This document shows positions 51,259-60,941 of a DNA stretch of 64,000 nucleotides, one piece after another; position 1 is the first letter of the stretch; every line of letters starts with the position of its first letter. Source of the stretch: an uncultured Alphaproteobacteria bacterium (GTDB lineage Bacteria > Pseudomonadota > Alphaproteobacteria > RF32 > CAG-239). A model generated the notes under the pieces. It searched no databases. It had not been told where the DNA came from and saw nothing but the letters and a program-made list of their open reading frames with translations. Both the position numbers and the translations under genes were made by a program. The DNA lies in the NCBI GenBank assembly GCA_910577205.1, contig CAJTMA010000001.1:1-64000 (forward strand), written 5' to 3'.

Positions 51259-52212
51259 TTATCCGGCATTCTTTTTTATGGGTTTTATAACCTTAACCTC
51301 ATCGCCCCAAGTATAAAGAAACCAATCCATCTCCAATTTTCCACCGGCTCGGAATTTAACTGTCAGACTGCCATCAGAATTTTCGATTAAAGTTTGGTTG
51401 GGGTGGAAAATAAAGGTTTTGGCTTCTTCTGCCACTTTCGGACTAAAGAGCCATTCCACGTCAAAAGGCTTTTCATGCCAAGCTCCAAAAGATTCTTGGG
51501 CATACGCCTCCAAATTAAAATCATCGTTAGTAAAAGTTTCCGGCAAAATGTCGGCTTCCAAGATATGCGATAAAGAAAAATTGTGCGCTTTTCCAGAATC
51601 CCAGCCGTCGCTATGCTTCGCAACTAAATAGTGTGCCCTCTGTCCATATAAAAAACCGTACGGTATCAGGTTATAGTCAAAAATTCTGCCGTCCATTTTG
51701 CTTTTATATTTTAACCTAACCTGATGACAACTTAAAATTGCCTGACGAATGGTATCCATAATTTGAGCATCTGTTTTTATTTTTGGACCGGGACGCAAAA
51801 CCAGCCCTTCCGCTTTTATTAACTCCTCCGCATCAACCTCGACCCTGCGTTTTTGTTCCGGTTTCATCAAGTTTTTCAGCTTAAGCTCAACCTTTGCCAA
51901 TAAAGCGGCTTTATCGTCCAAACTATTTTGCTTAAGGTAGCTTATTGCCGTTTGCAGGGCTGAAATTTCTTCCGGAGAAAACGCAATTAAGGAATTTAAA
52001 GTCCGTTGAGGAATCCGCCAGCGTTTTCTTTTTTCTCCGGTATAGACTTCTTCCATTTGTGGAAAATAGCGAAGCAAAGCGTCTCGCATTCTTTCTGCGG
52101 TACGTTGCGAAACATCAAAATCGCGACAAATATCGGCAAGAGAAATCCCGTCTGAACTTTCCTGCATTTTCATTGCCAAATCAAACAGGTCTAACATCTT
52201 GCCGTAATTCAT
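51259..52212 (-). CDS. WYL-domain transcriptional regulator
   Basis: A 317-residue regulator. The N-terminal winged HTH (residues 1-70: GISLADICRDFDVSQRTAER) is followed by a WYL domain at about 165-245, seen as VRLKYKSKMDGRIFDYNLIP and YGFLYGQRAHYLVAKHSDGW, and a WCX C-terminal region (VKFRAGGKLEMDWFLYTWGD). WYL proteins of this layout often repress phage-defence operons and respond to nucleic-acid ligands. It follows the PD-(D/E)XK gene by 11 bases, so the two form an operon that it may autoregulate. Confidence 0.87.
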   Translation of the reverse strand: MNYGKMLDLFDLAMKMQESSDGISLADICRDFDVSQRTAERMRDALLRYFPQMEEVYTGEKRKRWRIPQRTLNSLIAFSPEEISALQTAISYLKQNSLDDKAALLAKVELKLKNLMKPEQKRRVEVDAEELIKAEGLVLRPGPKIKTDAQIMDTIRQAILSCHQVRLKYKSKMDGRIFDYNLIPYGFLYGQRAHYLVAKHSDGWDSGKAHNFSLSHILEADILPETFTNDDFNLEAYAQESFGAWHEKPFDVEWLFSPKVAEEAKTFIFHPNQTLIENSDGSLTVKFRAGGKLEMDWFLYTWGDEVKVIKPIKKNAG

Positions 52213-52223
52213 AAGCCGTATTC

Positions 52224-52853
52224 CTACCTTTCCGAGGGTTTTACTTTTATCATTAAAAGTTTAAAATCATCTAAATAATTGCACCAATGACATTCATATT
52301 CGTTTGTTGACACTTCTTTCTTATATTTATCATTTTTTGGTGAAAAAACTTTTGGCCCTGCTTCAATATTTTTTGCAAGGTAAAATTTTTCATCAATAGT
52401 TTCTTTCTTTTCTCTCTTTTCTTTTTCCCAATAAACCTTGTCATTAGTCAGAAGAAGACAATAATTGTTCATCTTTTTTGATGTTGTGTTACGGATTCTC
52501 TCTAATCTTTCTATATCCTGAACAAACAATAATCTTCCAAAATCTTGGGCGGAGTGATTTTTTAATGTCAAATTAATACCGTACCGAGTAATTTCTTTTG
52601 CTGTAGTCTTATATTTTAATTCGATAAACGAGATTTCATCAGGCGTATCAATATAAATATCTATATATTTTATACGAGTACCCTCTTTTTCGCGATAAGG
52701 ATATTCCAAAATGATTTTTGCCGTTTCGCCTAAAATTTCTTTTAGTTTCCACGCCAAGCTAAACTGAAAATCAGCCTCAAGCGTAAATATTGCATTTTCC
52801 GCTTCTAATCTTTTAATTGCTTCACTTATTGCAGTTGAAATGACATCCACCAT
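52224..52853 (-). CDS. PD-(D/E)XK nuclease-like protein
   Basis: A 209-residue protein from ATG 52853, preceded by AGGAGG. IKYIDIYIDTPDEISFIELK (about residues 62-81) gives the pattern D-X(9-11)-E-X-K expected of a PD-(D/E)XK catalytic core. A Cys pair (ECHWCNY) sits near the C-terminus. No restriction family named. Its neighbours (WYL regulator, AlbA_2 protein, Dcm operon) suggest defence. A terminator-like RNA element 80-100 bases upstream on the same strand suggests attenuation. Confidence 0.65.
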   Translation of the reverse strand: MVDVISTAISEAIKRLEAENAIFTLEADFQFSLAWKLKEILGETAKIILEYPYREKEGTRIKYIDIYIDTPDEISFIELKYKTTAKEITRYGINLTLKNHSAQDFGRLLFVQDIERLERIRNTTSKKMNNYCLLLTNDKVYWEKEKREKKETIDEKFYLAKNIEAGPKVFSPKNDKYKKEVSTNEYECHWCNYLDDFKLLMIKVKPSER

Positions 52854-52936
52854 AATTACCTCCTTTATTTTTTTGCAGAACATAATCTAAATACCTTACA
52901 TATCCGACAGAATTTGACGCTAATGGTATAAAAAAA

Positions 52937-53087
52937 CAGTCGCCTTGGTCTTGGCGACTGGGAGTTTGCAACTGCATAAAGACAGCATGATGCTTTTAGC
53001 AAAATGCCTGAACATAACATCATCTCCCAGTCATTAGACTAGGAGAAGTGTTTTTTGATTTCGGTCTGTCTTCTCTAATTCAGACCG
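52937..53087. ncRNA. Attenuator-like structured element with alternative pairings
   Basis: On the minus strand: hairpin CGGTCTG/CAGACCG (53062-53087), stem A:B TCTCCTAGTC/GACTGGGAGA (53037-53046 with 53023-53032, one mismatch, loop TAAT), then CTCCCAGTC (52956-52964) that can instead pair with B, then terminator CAGTCGCC/GGCGACTG (52937-52960, 8-base loop) with seven T. A:B frees the terminator; B:C would block it. This is a textbook attenuation layout in front of the PD-(D/E)XK gene. On the plus strand stem 53023-53046 is also followed by T6, so direction is not certain. Confidence 0.5.
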
Positions 53088-53216
53088 CTTTATGAGGGAT
53101 TGCAACGTCCCAGCTCACTTTTGAGCCGATTTCATATTAACAACGTGTAATAAAATGTCAAAAGAAATGATTAAATTGATGCTGGGGAAATATTATTTCT
53201 TTCATTTGCAAATGTG

Positions 53217-53496
53217 AAAGATGATTTTCTGAAATTCAGTAAAGACAAAGAATTGATAGCTCATAATTTATCGTTTGACTTGGGTTTTATAAATCACGAA
53301 CTCGGTTTTGAGCTGACCAACAAGATGACAGATACGCTTAGCTGGCTAAAGAAGCTTTTCCGAACATGCGATGCAGCTTAGACGGCTTTGCGAAAGATTT
53401 AATATAGATGCCAGCAAAAGAGACATCAACGGAGCATTGCTTGATGCTGAATTGTTATCACAGGTTTATTGCAAATTAATTCAAAACAAAAAATAG
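53217..53496 (+). pseudogene. dnaQ-like exonuclease relic
   Basis: Three frames joined give the C-terminal half of a DnaQ (Pol III epsilon) exonuclease: LIAHNLSFDLGFINHELGF, then FPNMRCSLDG, then LCERFNIDASKRDINGALLD and AELLSQVYCKLIQNK, ending at TAG 53494. The ExoIII His-Asp motif (NGALLDAELL) is preserved, but at least two frameshifts and loss of the N-terminus make it non-functional. Confidence 0.7.
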
Positions 53497-53618
53497 CATT
53501 TCATTATCTTTGAATTTGGGCTGTTATTACATTTTTTAGTTTATGAATCCTAATGTTTCCTTGATTCTTGTAAGAAACCTTGTAGGCTATATATAATAAA
53601 GATTTTAAAGGAGTAGTT

Positions 53619-55088
53619 ATGATTGAAAAAATAAAAGCGCTGATAGCTCAAGGCGAAGGATTAAAGGTTGAATTTAAGGAAGCACAAGGTGGTTTTCCTA
53701 AAAGTGTTTATGAAACAATTTGCGCTTTTTCCAATACTCAAGGCGGCGAAATTTTATTGGGCGTTGCCGATAATGGCGAAATTAAAGGTGTTCCTGAAAG
53801 TAGTATATCCCAATATAAAAAAGATTTTTCTAATACAATCAATAATCCGGATAAAATCAATCCTCAGTTGTACCTTTCTATGGATGAAGTAAAAATTGAC
53901 GGTTGCGTTGTATTGTATATTTTAGTTCCTAAAAGCTCGGCAGTTCATCGTTGCGGTGGTAAAATTATAATTCGTAGTCACGAAGGGGATATTGATATAA
54001 CCAACAATCAAACACAAGTAGCGCGTTTATATTCCGAAAAAGACACATCTTATTCTGAAAATGACATTTATCCATATATAACGATGGCTGATTTACGCGA
54101 GGATTTGATTGATAAGTGTCGAAAAATGGCCATACAAAGAATTGCCGATCATCCGTGGAAGTATATGAACAATGAAGAATTACTCAGAAGTGCTGGTTTG
54201 TATAAAATAGACAGATGTAACAATAAAGAGGGATATACTCTTGCCTGTGTTCTGTTGTTTGGTAAAGACGATGTGATACTGGATATTTTACCGCATCACC
54301 GAACAGATTTGATTGTTCGGGTTCAAGATAAAGAACGGTACGATGACAGAGATACAGTTAAAACTAACCTGATAGAGAGCTATGACCGGATAATGGCCTT
54401 TGTAAATAAGCATTTGCCTTCTCCGTTTTATTTAGAGGGTGATATTCGGATTGATATCCGCAGTATTTTATTTAGAGAAATTGCGGTCAATATGCTTATT
54501 CACAGAGAATTTACCTATCGTTATTATGCCCGTTTGATTATTGAAGCAGACAAAATAATCATAGAAAATGCCAATAAACCGTTTATCCATGGCAATATTA
54601 ACCCTGATACAAATATACCGCATCCGAAAAATCCTATTTTGGCGAACTTCTTTAAAGAAATTGGTTTGGCTGATGAATTAGGTTCCGGGGTGCGAAAGAT
54701 AACCAAGTATGCCAAGCCCTATGCCGGGCATGAACCGGTATTGGAAGATGGTGAAGTATTTAAAGTTGATTGGAAAATTGACTTTTTCAAGCAATTTGAT
54801 CTAGAGCACTCAGTTGGAAGTGTTGTAAGCAGCACAGTAACTGTACCAGTAAGTGATCAAGTAAGTGATCAAGTAAGTGATCAAGTAGAAATAATTCTAA
54901 AATTTTGTGAAGAGCCGAGGGCGTTAACAGAAATTATGTCTAAAGTAAAATATACAAGCCGAGTTCATTTTATGAAAAAAATGATTAGACCACTTATTGA
55001 AAAAGGATTAATTGCTCGAACAAATCCATCTTCTCCTCATGCCCCAAATCAAAAATATATAACCATTAAAAGGAGCCGCGATGACTAA
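53619..55088 (+). CDS. AlbA_2/Schlafen-type ATP-binding protein
   Basis: A 489-residue protein with an N-terminal AlbA_2 (Schlafen-like) domain: LKVEFKEAQGGFPKSVYETI and FSNTQGGEILLGVADNGEI (about residues 14-55). A central region continues to a GHKL-like C-terminal ATPase section (REIAVNMLIHREFTY; ANFFKEIGLADELGSGVRKI), then a winged helix at about 425-485. A linker carries VSDQVSDQVSDQV. Such proteins appear as transcription regulators and in phage defence. AAGGAG precedes ATG 53619. Confidence 0.82.
   Translation: MIEKIKALIAQGEGLKVEFKEAQGGFPKSVYETICAFSNTQGGEILLGVADNGEIKGVPESSISQYKKDFSNTINNPDKINPQLYLSMDEVKIDGCVVLYILVPKSSAVHRCGGKIIIRSHEGDIDITNNQTQVARLYSEKDTSYSENDIYPYITMADLREDLIDKCRKMAIQRIADHPWKYMNNEELLRSAGLYKIDRCNNKEGYTLACVLLFGKDDVILDILPHHRTDLIVRVQDKERYDDRDTVKTNLIESYDRIMAFVNKHLPSPFYLEGDIRIDIRSILFREIAVNMLIHREFTYRYYARLIIEADKIIIENANKPFIHGNINPDTNIPHPKNPILANFFKEIGLADELGSGVRKITKYAKPYAGHEPVLEDGEVFKVDWKIDFFKQFDLEHSVGSVVSSTVTVPVSDQVSDQVSDQVEIILKFCEEPRALTEIMSKVKYTSRVHFMKKMIRPLIEKGLIARTNPSSPHAPNQKYITIKRSRDD
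54849..54887. repeat. 12-bp tandem repeat in AlbA_2 gene
   Basis: Three perfect copies of GTAAGTGATCAA followed by GTA encode VSDQ repeats. Copy-number change would keep the frame and vary the linker length before the winged helix. Confidence 0.85.
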
Positions 55089-55149
55089 AAATATAACAGA
55101 AGTTATTTTTGATGTGAGATGGTGGCAAATCCTGAAAATTATGTTGTGA
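55081..55149 (+). pseudogene. Short truncated ORF after the AlbA_2 gene
   Basis: ATG 55081 overlaps the previous stop and opens MTKNITEVIFDVRWWQILKI before TGA 55147. AAAGGAG precedes it, so it looks like the start of an operon gene whose body is lost. Not identifiable. Confidence 0.3.
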
Positions 55150-55521
55150 AAACCAATTTTGTAAGAAAAAACTTTTTAAAAATTTGGCATTGACAATATG
55201 CCGTTAATTTATTCGCTTTGGTCTAGTTATTTTGAAAAGCTGGGGTATTGGCACAATTTGAATAGATATCCATGGGAAACTCTGAAGTTCTATAGTAACT
55301 ACAAACCTAACGGTTTGATCACGCTTGTTAGCGTAGAGCGGCATCGTTCCAGCACCTTGACATTCAGCCCCGAGTAAATTCAGGGTTTTCAATAAGGCAT
55401 CTGATAAAGAGGTAAAAACGTTTTTGTGTATAATAATTATGGGAAAAGAAGAAATATTTATAGCTTTTTTAAATAAATATGTTTAGCATTTGTATCTGTA
55501 AGGCAATTTGAATAATATGAT
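55150..55521. other. Intergenic stretch before the Dcm operon
   Basis: About 370 bases. A minus-strand frame (55204-55392) exists but lacks a ribosome site or recognisable family. The last 100 bases are AT-rich and should hold the operon promoter; TATAATAATTATG at 55430-55442 is a possible -10 region. Confidence 0.4.
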
Positions 55522-56484
55522 ATGTTAAAAGTTGGAAGTTTCTTTGCTGGTATTGGAGGAATTTGCTTAGCATTTAAAAATGCTGGGTATGAGTTGGTAT
55601 GGTCAAATGAAATAGATAAAGCCGCTTGTAAAACCTATCGTAAAAATTTCCATCATCAGTTGATTGAGGATGACATTTGTAATTTAAAGCCAGAAAACCT
55701 TTCAAAAGTTGATGTTATAACAGGAGGTTTTCCTTGCCAAGCATTTTCAATTGCTGGATATCGAAAAGGTTTTGAAGATCCTAGAGGAAAGTTGTTTTTT
55801 CAAATGCTGAAATTTATAGATGAATTTCAGCCTAGAGTTTTATTTTTTGAAAATGTTAGATATTTAAAAACACATAATAATGGTAATACTTATTTTGCAA
55901 TCAAAAAAGCTTTAGAAGATCGAGGATATTATATTGCAGATAAAGTTTTGGATACATGCGAATGTTCTATTTTACCGCAACATCGGCAACGCTTTTATAT
56001 GGTTTGTTTCAGAAATGAAAAACAAAAAGATTTATTTGAAAAAGTAGGCTGGCCGAAACCTATTAATGAAAATCAGCGGCTGACATTTGATGAAATTGTT
56101 GATAAATCAGCTGATAGTGTTCATTACTTTGAAAACTATCCTCATTATTACTTTACAGCACTTAAAGCTGTTGATGATAAAAAAGCTTTTTATCAGTGGA
56201 GAAGAGTATACTGTCGCAAAAATAAAAGCGGTGTTTGTCCAACTTTAACAGCAAATATGGGCGGCGGTGGGCATAATGTTCCCTTAGTTATGGATGAACG
56301 GGGTCTCAGAAGATTAACCCCGGAAGAATGTTTAAGGTTACAAGGATTTGATGATAAGATTTTTTCATTTCCGGATGATATAAGTATGGGTAATAAATAT
56401 AAGCAGGTTGGAAATTCTGTTTCTGTTCCGATCGTTCAGGCTATAGCAGAAAGTATTCGTGATATATTGGATAGGATAAAATGA
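55522..56484 (+). CDS. dcm: DNA cytosine-5 methyltransferase
   Basis: A 320-residue m5C methylase with all main motifs: FFAGIGGICLAF (I, about residues 7-18), GGFPCQAFSIAG (IV, catalytic Cys about 71), FENVRYL (VI, about 113-119), QHRQRFYMV (VIII, about 157-165), LRRLTPEECLRLQGF (IX) and VGNSVSVPI (X). The target-recognition region between VIII and IX is short. It is the first gene of a six-gene operon and should protect host DNA from the nuclease genes downstream. Confidence 0.95.
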   Translation: MLKVGSFFAGIGGICLAFKNAGYELVWSNEIDKAACKTYRKNFHHQLIEDDICNLKPENLSKVDVITGGFPCQAFSIAGYRKGFEDPRGKLFFQMLKFIDEFQPRVLFFENVRYLKTHNNGNTYFAIKKALEDRGYYIADKVLDTCECSILPQHRQRFYMVCFRNEKQKDLFEKVGWPKPINENQRLTFDEIVDKSADSVHYFENYPHYYFTALKAVDDKKAFYQWRRVYCRKNKSGVCPTLTANMGGGGHNVPLVMDERGLRRLTPEECLRLQGFDDKIFSFPDDISMGNKYKQVGNSVSVPIVQAIAESIRDILDRIK

Positions 56485-56497
56485 GAGGAAAGTGAGA

Positions 56498-56734
56498 ATG
56501 GCGTTGCTTAATTCGCAAAAATTTTCAGCAATATCAAAAAGTAAAAATAGTATTCATCAAACAACAGAAGCTGTATATACTGTTTTTGATGTGAGTGGCA
56601 AAACAATTTTCCAAATTGACACTTTTGGAACAAAGAAACGGGAGCATCCAGAAAAGGTAAGTCAATCTATTCAAATTGATAAAGATATGGCTCAAATACT
56701 TATTAACAAATTAAAGAATACATTTAATCTGTAA
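56498..56734 (+). CDS. Small protein of the Dcm-MORC operon
   Basis: A 78-residue protein from ATG 56498, behind GAGAGGAAAG; a GTG at 56492 is in frame. It has a beta-rich start (AVYTVFDVSGKTIFQIDTFG) and a helical Lys-rich end. I recognise no named family. It lies 13 bases after dcm and 18 bases before the ATPase gene, so it is an operon member, perhaps a regulator or subunit. Confidence 0.7.
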   Translation: MALLNSQKFSAISKSKNSIHQTTEAVYTVFDVSGKTIFQIDTFGTKKREHPEKVSQSIQIDKDMAQILINKLKNTFNL

Positions 56735-56752
56735 ATCGTGAGAGAATAAATC

Positions 56753-58234
56753 ATGCCCAAAGAGAGACTAGAACCAAATCCCTCCTCATTTGTTCATTCT
56801 CTTCGAAGTGTGGGGTATTCCTTAGAAACAGCAGTCGCAGATATTATAGATAACAGCATTTCGGCAAATGCTGATAGAATTGATATTGTATTTGAATATA
56901 AAGCCAACGGACCATTATTTGCGATTATTGATAATGGTTATGGAATGTCGTCAGATGAACTGAAAGAAGCCATGAGGCTAGGTACATTCAGCCCGTTATT
57001 TCCACGAAAACAAACAGATTTGGGACGTTTTGGTTTGGGAATGAAAACAGCATCTTTTGCTATTTGTCAGCGGTTGACTGTGGTATCTTCAAAAGATGTA
57101 TTGATTGGCGCACAATGGGATTTAGAAGATATTCAAAATGATAATGCTTGGAATTTAAATATTTTATCTGAAAAAGATGTTGCTATATATTCATTTTTAA
57201 AGAATTATCCTGATTTTGGAACAGCTGTTATCTGGGAAAAAATTGATCATATTATTGATAGAGACTGTAAAGAGCCGCAAAAAGAATTTGAGGCAAAAAT
57301 TCTAATTTTGGAAAAGCATTTGTCTTTGACATTTCATCGCTATTTAGATGGAGAACGAGGATTACCTAAAATCAAAATTTTTATAAATGGTCATCAACTG
57401 CAGGGCTTTGATCCTTTCAATCTTAAAAATCCAGCCACGCAAGAGCTGGAAAAAGATGAAATTGTTTTTAAAAACTCTAAAGTTACCATAGTTCCATATA
57501 TACTTCCCCATCACAGTAAAACATCGGCGGATGAATATGAAAAATATGCTGGTGACGGAGGATATTTGGCCAACCAGGGATTTTATGTATATCGTAATAA
57601 AAGACTAATTATTCATGGTTCTTGGTTTCGTTTAGCAACACCGGAGACATTAACAAAATTAGCGAGAGTTAAGATAGATATATCTAATGATATGGATGCT
57701 GAATGGGAACTGGATGTAAAGAAATCTATGGCTCGTCCTCCATCCGTTATTCGAATGAGACTGAAAAACATTATAGAAAAAATCAGAGATAAATCTGCAA
57801 AAACGTATAGAGCTAGAGGGCGGCGCATCATCGATCAAAGTGTAACCCAAATGTGGGAAAAACATGTTGCTCAAGGTAAAGTTTGTTATAAAATCAATTT
57901 AGATCATCCTTTGGTTTATAAAATAAAAGAAAATATTTCTTCTCAATATGAAGCTGATTTTGTTATGTTACTAGATATGCTGGCAAAATGTTTTCCTACA
58001 GATTTATTGTTTCATGATTATGCTGCGATACCTCAGAATATTGTTCAGAATGATCTCAATGTTGAGGAACTTATGGATGTTGCAAAAAAAATAGTACATG
58101 ACTGGGTTTGCAATGAAGGAATAGGAGTGAATGAAGCGATGAATCGTTTGTCAAATATTACACCGTTTGATAAATATTGGGATGCTATACGAGAGAATTT
58201 AACAAAGGAAATGAAAAGCCATGATGGTAAATAG
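56753..58234 (+). CDS. MORC/MutL-like GHKL ATPase
   Basis: A 493-residue GHKL ATPase. The N box is LETAVADIIDNSISANAD (about residues 24-41), followed by IIDNGYGMSSDEL (about 63-75) and GRFGLGMKTASFAI (about 93-106). An S5-like transducer domain follows. C-terminal residues 330-490 are helical. This is the MORC-type ATPase of the prokaryotic restriction-modification operons predicted by Iyer, Abhiman and Aravind. It should clamp and remodel DNA. Its end overlaps the Z1 gene by 14 bases. Confidence 0.88.
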   Translation: MPKERLEPNPSSFVHSLRSVGYSLETAVADIIDNSISANADRIDIVFEYKANGPLFAIIDNGYGMSSDELKEAMRLGTFSPLFPRKQTDLGRFGLGMKTASFAICQRLTVVSSKDVLIGAQWDLEDIQNDNAWNLNILSEKDVAIYSFLKNYPDFGTAVIWEKIDHIIDRDCKEPQKEFEAKILILEKHLSLTFHRYLDGERGLPKIKIFINGHQLQGFDPFNLKNPATQELEKDEIVFKNSKVTIVPYILPHHSKTSADEYEKYAGDGGYLANQGFYVYRNKRLIIHGSWFRLATPETLTKLARVKIDISNDMDAEWELDVKKSMARPPSVIRMRLKNIIEKIRDKSAKTYRARGRRIIDQSVTQMWEKHVAQGKVCYKINLDHPLVYKIKENISSQYEADFVMLLDMLAKCFPTDLLFHDYAAIPQNIVQNDLNVEELMDVAKKIVHDWVCNEGIGVNEAMNRLSNITPFDKYWDAIRENLTKEMKSHDGK

Positions 58235-60941
58235 TTCTGAAGATGATTTAGAAAGAGCTGCTGTTGCAATAATAAGTCATAAATCTGTATCCGAAATTAC
58301 AAAAGTATTTATTTCAAATACAGTTCAGATGCTGGCATCGGCATTTTCACTGTCTCAAGAACAGTTAACTAAAGTTCAACGCAGGATAGAAGAACGTTTT
58401 TCATTTACGATGGAGACTGGTGATATTCTTCAAGAAAAATTTGAACCCTGGCTTGATAATCGAAAAGGAAGTATTGAATGGTATTATTGGAAAAGATATA
58501 AAGAATATCTTTTGAACAAAAAACAGATGGGACCTAAAGTTGTTTCTTCTTTAGATGAAGTTACCGAAAGAATTTTAGGCCTTTCTGAAAATCCTGAAAA
58601 GCAGGGAGTTTGGGAACGAAAGGGAATGGTAGTTGGACAGGTTCAATCAGGAAAAACAGCTAATTATGTAGGATTAATTTCTAAAGCAGCCGATGCTGGG
58701 TATAAAGTTTTTATAGTTATTGCTGGGATAACAAATTCTTTGAGGCGTCAAACTCAAATGAGAATTGAACAGGGATTTACGGGATATAGCACCGGTAATG
58801 ATAATTTTTTGCCGACCGGCGTTGGTATTGCAGACAACAACAGTCTTGCCAAAAGACCAATTACCTTTACAACCATATATAAAGATTTCAATAAAAATCT
58901 AGCCTCTCAGGTAGGAGCAAATATTAAAAGCTTTGCAAATCCTGTTATTTTTGTGATAAAAAAGAATACAAATACATTGCGTAATCTTATAGATTGGCTT
59001 AAACAGAACGTTCAATCTCGAGATAGCATAGCCGGGATTGATGATGTACCTATGATGTTAATAGATGATGAAGCGGATAATGCTTCTATTAATACAAGTA
59101 AAGACCCGGAAAAGGCTACTAAAATTAATGCGTTAATTAGAGAATTATTAGGAATATTCAAAGAAAAATGTTATATTGGGTATACAGCGACACCTTTTGC
59201 GAATATTTTTATTGATAATACACCTGCAAAGGAATTAGGAGAGGATCTATTTCCAAAAGATTTTATATATTGCCTTGATGCTCCATCTAATTATTTTGGT
59301 GCTAATAAAATATTTTTAGATATGCCAGAACGAATTGTAAAAATAATTTCAGATCACCAAAAAAATCTTTCAGATGGTTCAATTTCAGGGAATATTCCTA
59401 TTGTTCACAAGAAAGATTTAGAAATAAAAGAACTGCCACAAAGTCTTTGTGATGCAATTAATTTATTTATTTTAGTAAGAGCTATTCGAATTCTGCGAGG
59501 TAATGGCGATTCTCATAATTCTATGTTAGTAAATGTTTCTCGGTATAATGATGTTCAAGGAAGAATTAAAGAAAAAATAATTGAATATTTATCTGAACTG
59601 CAAAACTCGATTCGATATTCTTACAAAATGCCCAATGCGGAAACCTATCCAGTAATTAGTAATTTAAAACGGTTATTTGATATAGAATATTCTCAAACCT
59701 GCGGTATTAGATGGCTAGATATTCAGGACAAGCTGCATGAAGCTGCCGCTCCCATAAAAGTATATAATATTAATCAGCGGTCTCAAGATGCATTAGATTA
59801 TGAAAAATATAGTCAGGGATTAAATATAATAGCTGTTGGCGGTTTAGCATTATCTCGAGGACTTACATTGGAAGGGTTGAGCATCAGTTATCTGATTCGC
59901 AACACAATGATGTACGATACTTTAATGCAGATGGGGCGTTGGTTTGGTTATCGGGATGGTTATGAAGATCTCTGCAGGGTTTATATGCCTCAAGAATCGT
60001 TTAATTGGTATGAATTTATAACGGATGCAACGAATGAATTAATTTCTGATTTTAAATATATGACATCGTTAAGTGCAACACCTAGTAGTTTCGGCTTAAG
60101 AGTAAGGAAAAGTCCGTTTAAGTTGTTAATTACAGCAAAAAATAAGATGTTACATGGCATGCCTATTAGAGAAAAAGTAGATCTATCTGGTCGCTATGTT
60201 GAAACAAAACGTGTATATATATCAAAGGAAGAATTAGAACATAATCAAAAGCTTTTTTATGATTTGATTGCTAAGTTGCAGTCCTTAACTCCTCAAGATT
60301 CTAACTGTTCTGGATATTTATGGTCAGATGTGCCGTCAGAATTTGTTGAAGATTTTATTAGAGATTTTAGAAATCATGAAACTTCAACTGATACCCAGAC
60401 TTATCTGATGCATAGATTTATAAAAAATATGACAACCAGAGACAACATTACCTGCTGGGATATAACATTAATAAGTCTAAAAAGGGCAAATGTTGAAGAA
60501 TTTCAACTTCCTATTGAAGGAAAGCCTCTTGCAGTAAAGAAACCATTTAGAACAATAGGAAAATTTACTTCTGATGGCAAAGGTATTGAAGTCAGCTCAC
60601 GGAGGAGAATGGCGTCAGAAGGTGTTGAACAAATTGGTTTGTCCGAAGAACAGATAATGCGAGCAGAATCTGGTTTTAAACCGAATGGAAAGAATAACAT
60701 AGATCAGGCTTATCGGAGAGTGAGAGTAAAACCTCTATTGATTTTATTTATTGCTGATTTTAATGATGAAAAAAATATCTATAATAATATACCTGTTTAT
60801 GGAATAAGTTTCCCTTATATAAATCGAAATTATGAATATGAAGGTGAAGAATATATGGTTAACTTACAATGGATTCAGGAAAACTATGGGGTATTAACAG
60901 ATAATGATGAAGATGAGGATGTAGATGAAGAAGATAAATGA
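58221..60941 (+). CDS. Z1-domain superfamily II helicase-like protein
   Basis: A 906-residue protein with the Z1 domain. Walker A is VGQVQSGKTANYVG (about residues 137-150), Walker B is MLIDDEADNAS (about 277-287), motif III is GYTATPFANIFID (about 322-334) and motif VI is TLMQMGRWFGYRDGYED (about 571-587). Residues 395-540 are the Z1-specific part. Such proteins are the helicase/translocase partner of MORC ATPases in this defence type. It overlaps both neighbours (14 and 17 bases), so translation is coupled. Confidence 0.92.
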   Translation: MMVNSSEDDLERAAVAIISHKSVSEITKVFISNTVQMLASAFSLSQEQLTKVQRRIEERFSFTMETGDILQEKFEPWLDNRKGSIEWYYWKRYKEYLLNKKQMGPKVVSSLDEVTERILGLSENPEKQGVWERKGMVVGQVQSGKTANYVGLISKAADAGYKVFIVIAGITNSLRRQTQMRIEQGFTGYSTGNDNFLPTGVGIADNNSLAKRPITFTTIYKDFNKNLASQVGANIKSFANPVIFVIKKNTNTLRNLIDWLKQNVQSRDSIAGIDDVPMMLIDDEADNASINTSKDPEKATKINALIRELLGIFKEKCYIGYTATPFANIFIDNTPAKELGEDLFPKDFIYCLDAPSNYFGANKIFLDMPERIVKIISDHQKNLSDGSISGNIPIVHKKDLEIKELPQSLCDAINLFILVRAIRILRGNGDSHNSMLVNVSRYNDVQGRIKEKIIEYLSELQNSIRYSYKMPNAETYPVISNLKRLFDIEYSQTCGIRWLDIQDKLHEAAAPIKVYNINQRSQDALDYEKYSQGLNIIAVGGLALSRGLTLEGLSISYLIRNTMMYDTLMQMGRWFGYRDGYEDLCRVYMPQESFNWYEFITDATNELISDFKYMTSLSATPSSFGLRVRKSPFKLLITAKNKMLHGMPIREKVDLSGRYVETKRVYISKEELEHNQKLFYDLIAKLQSLTPQDSNCSGYLWSDVPSEFVEDFIRDFRNHETSTDTQTYLMHRFIKNMTTRDNITCWDITLISLKRANVEEFQLPIEGKPLAVKKPFRTIGKFTSDGKGIEVSSRRRMASEGVEQIGLSEEQIMRAESGFKPNGKNNIDQAYRRVRVKPLLILFIADFNDEKNIYNNIPVYGISFPYINRNYEYEGEEYMVNLQWIQENYGVLTDNDEDEDVDEEDK

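Noticed and set aside
55204..55392. 62-codon minus-strand ORF
   Set aside because: No ribosome site, no family, and odd composition; left as intergenic.
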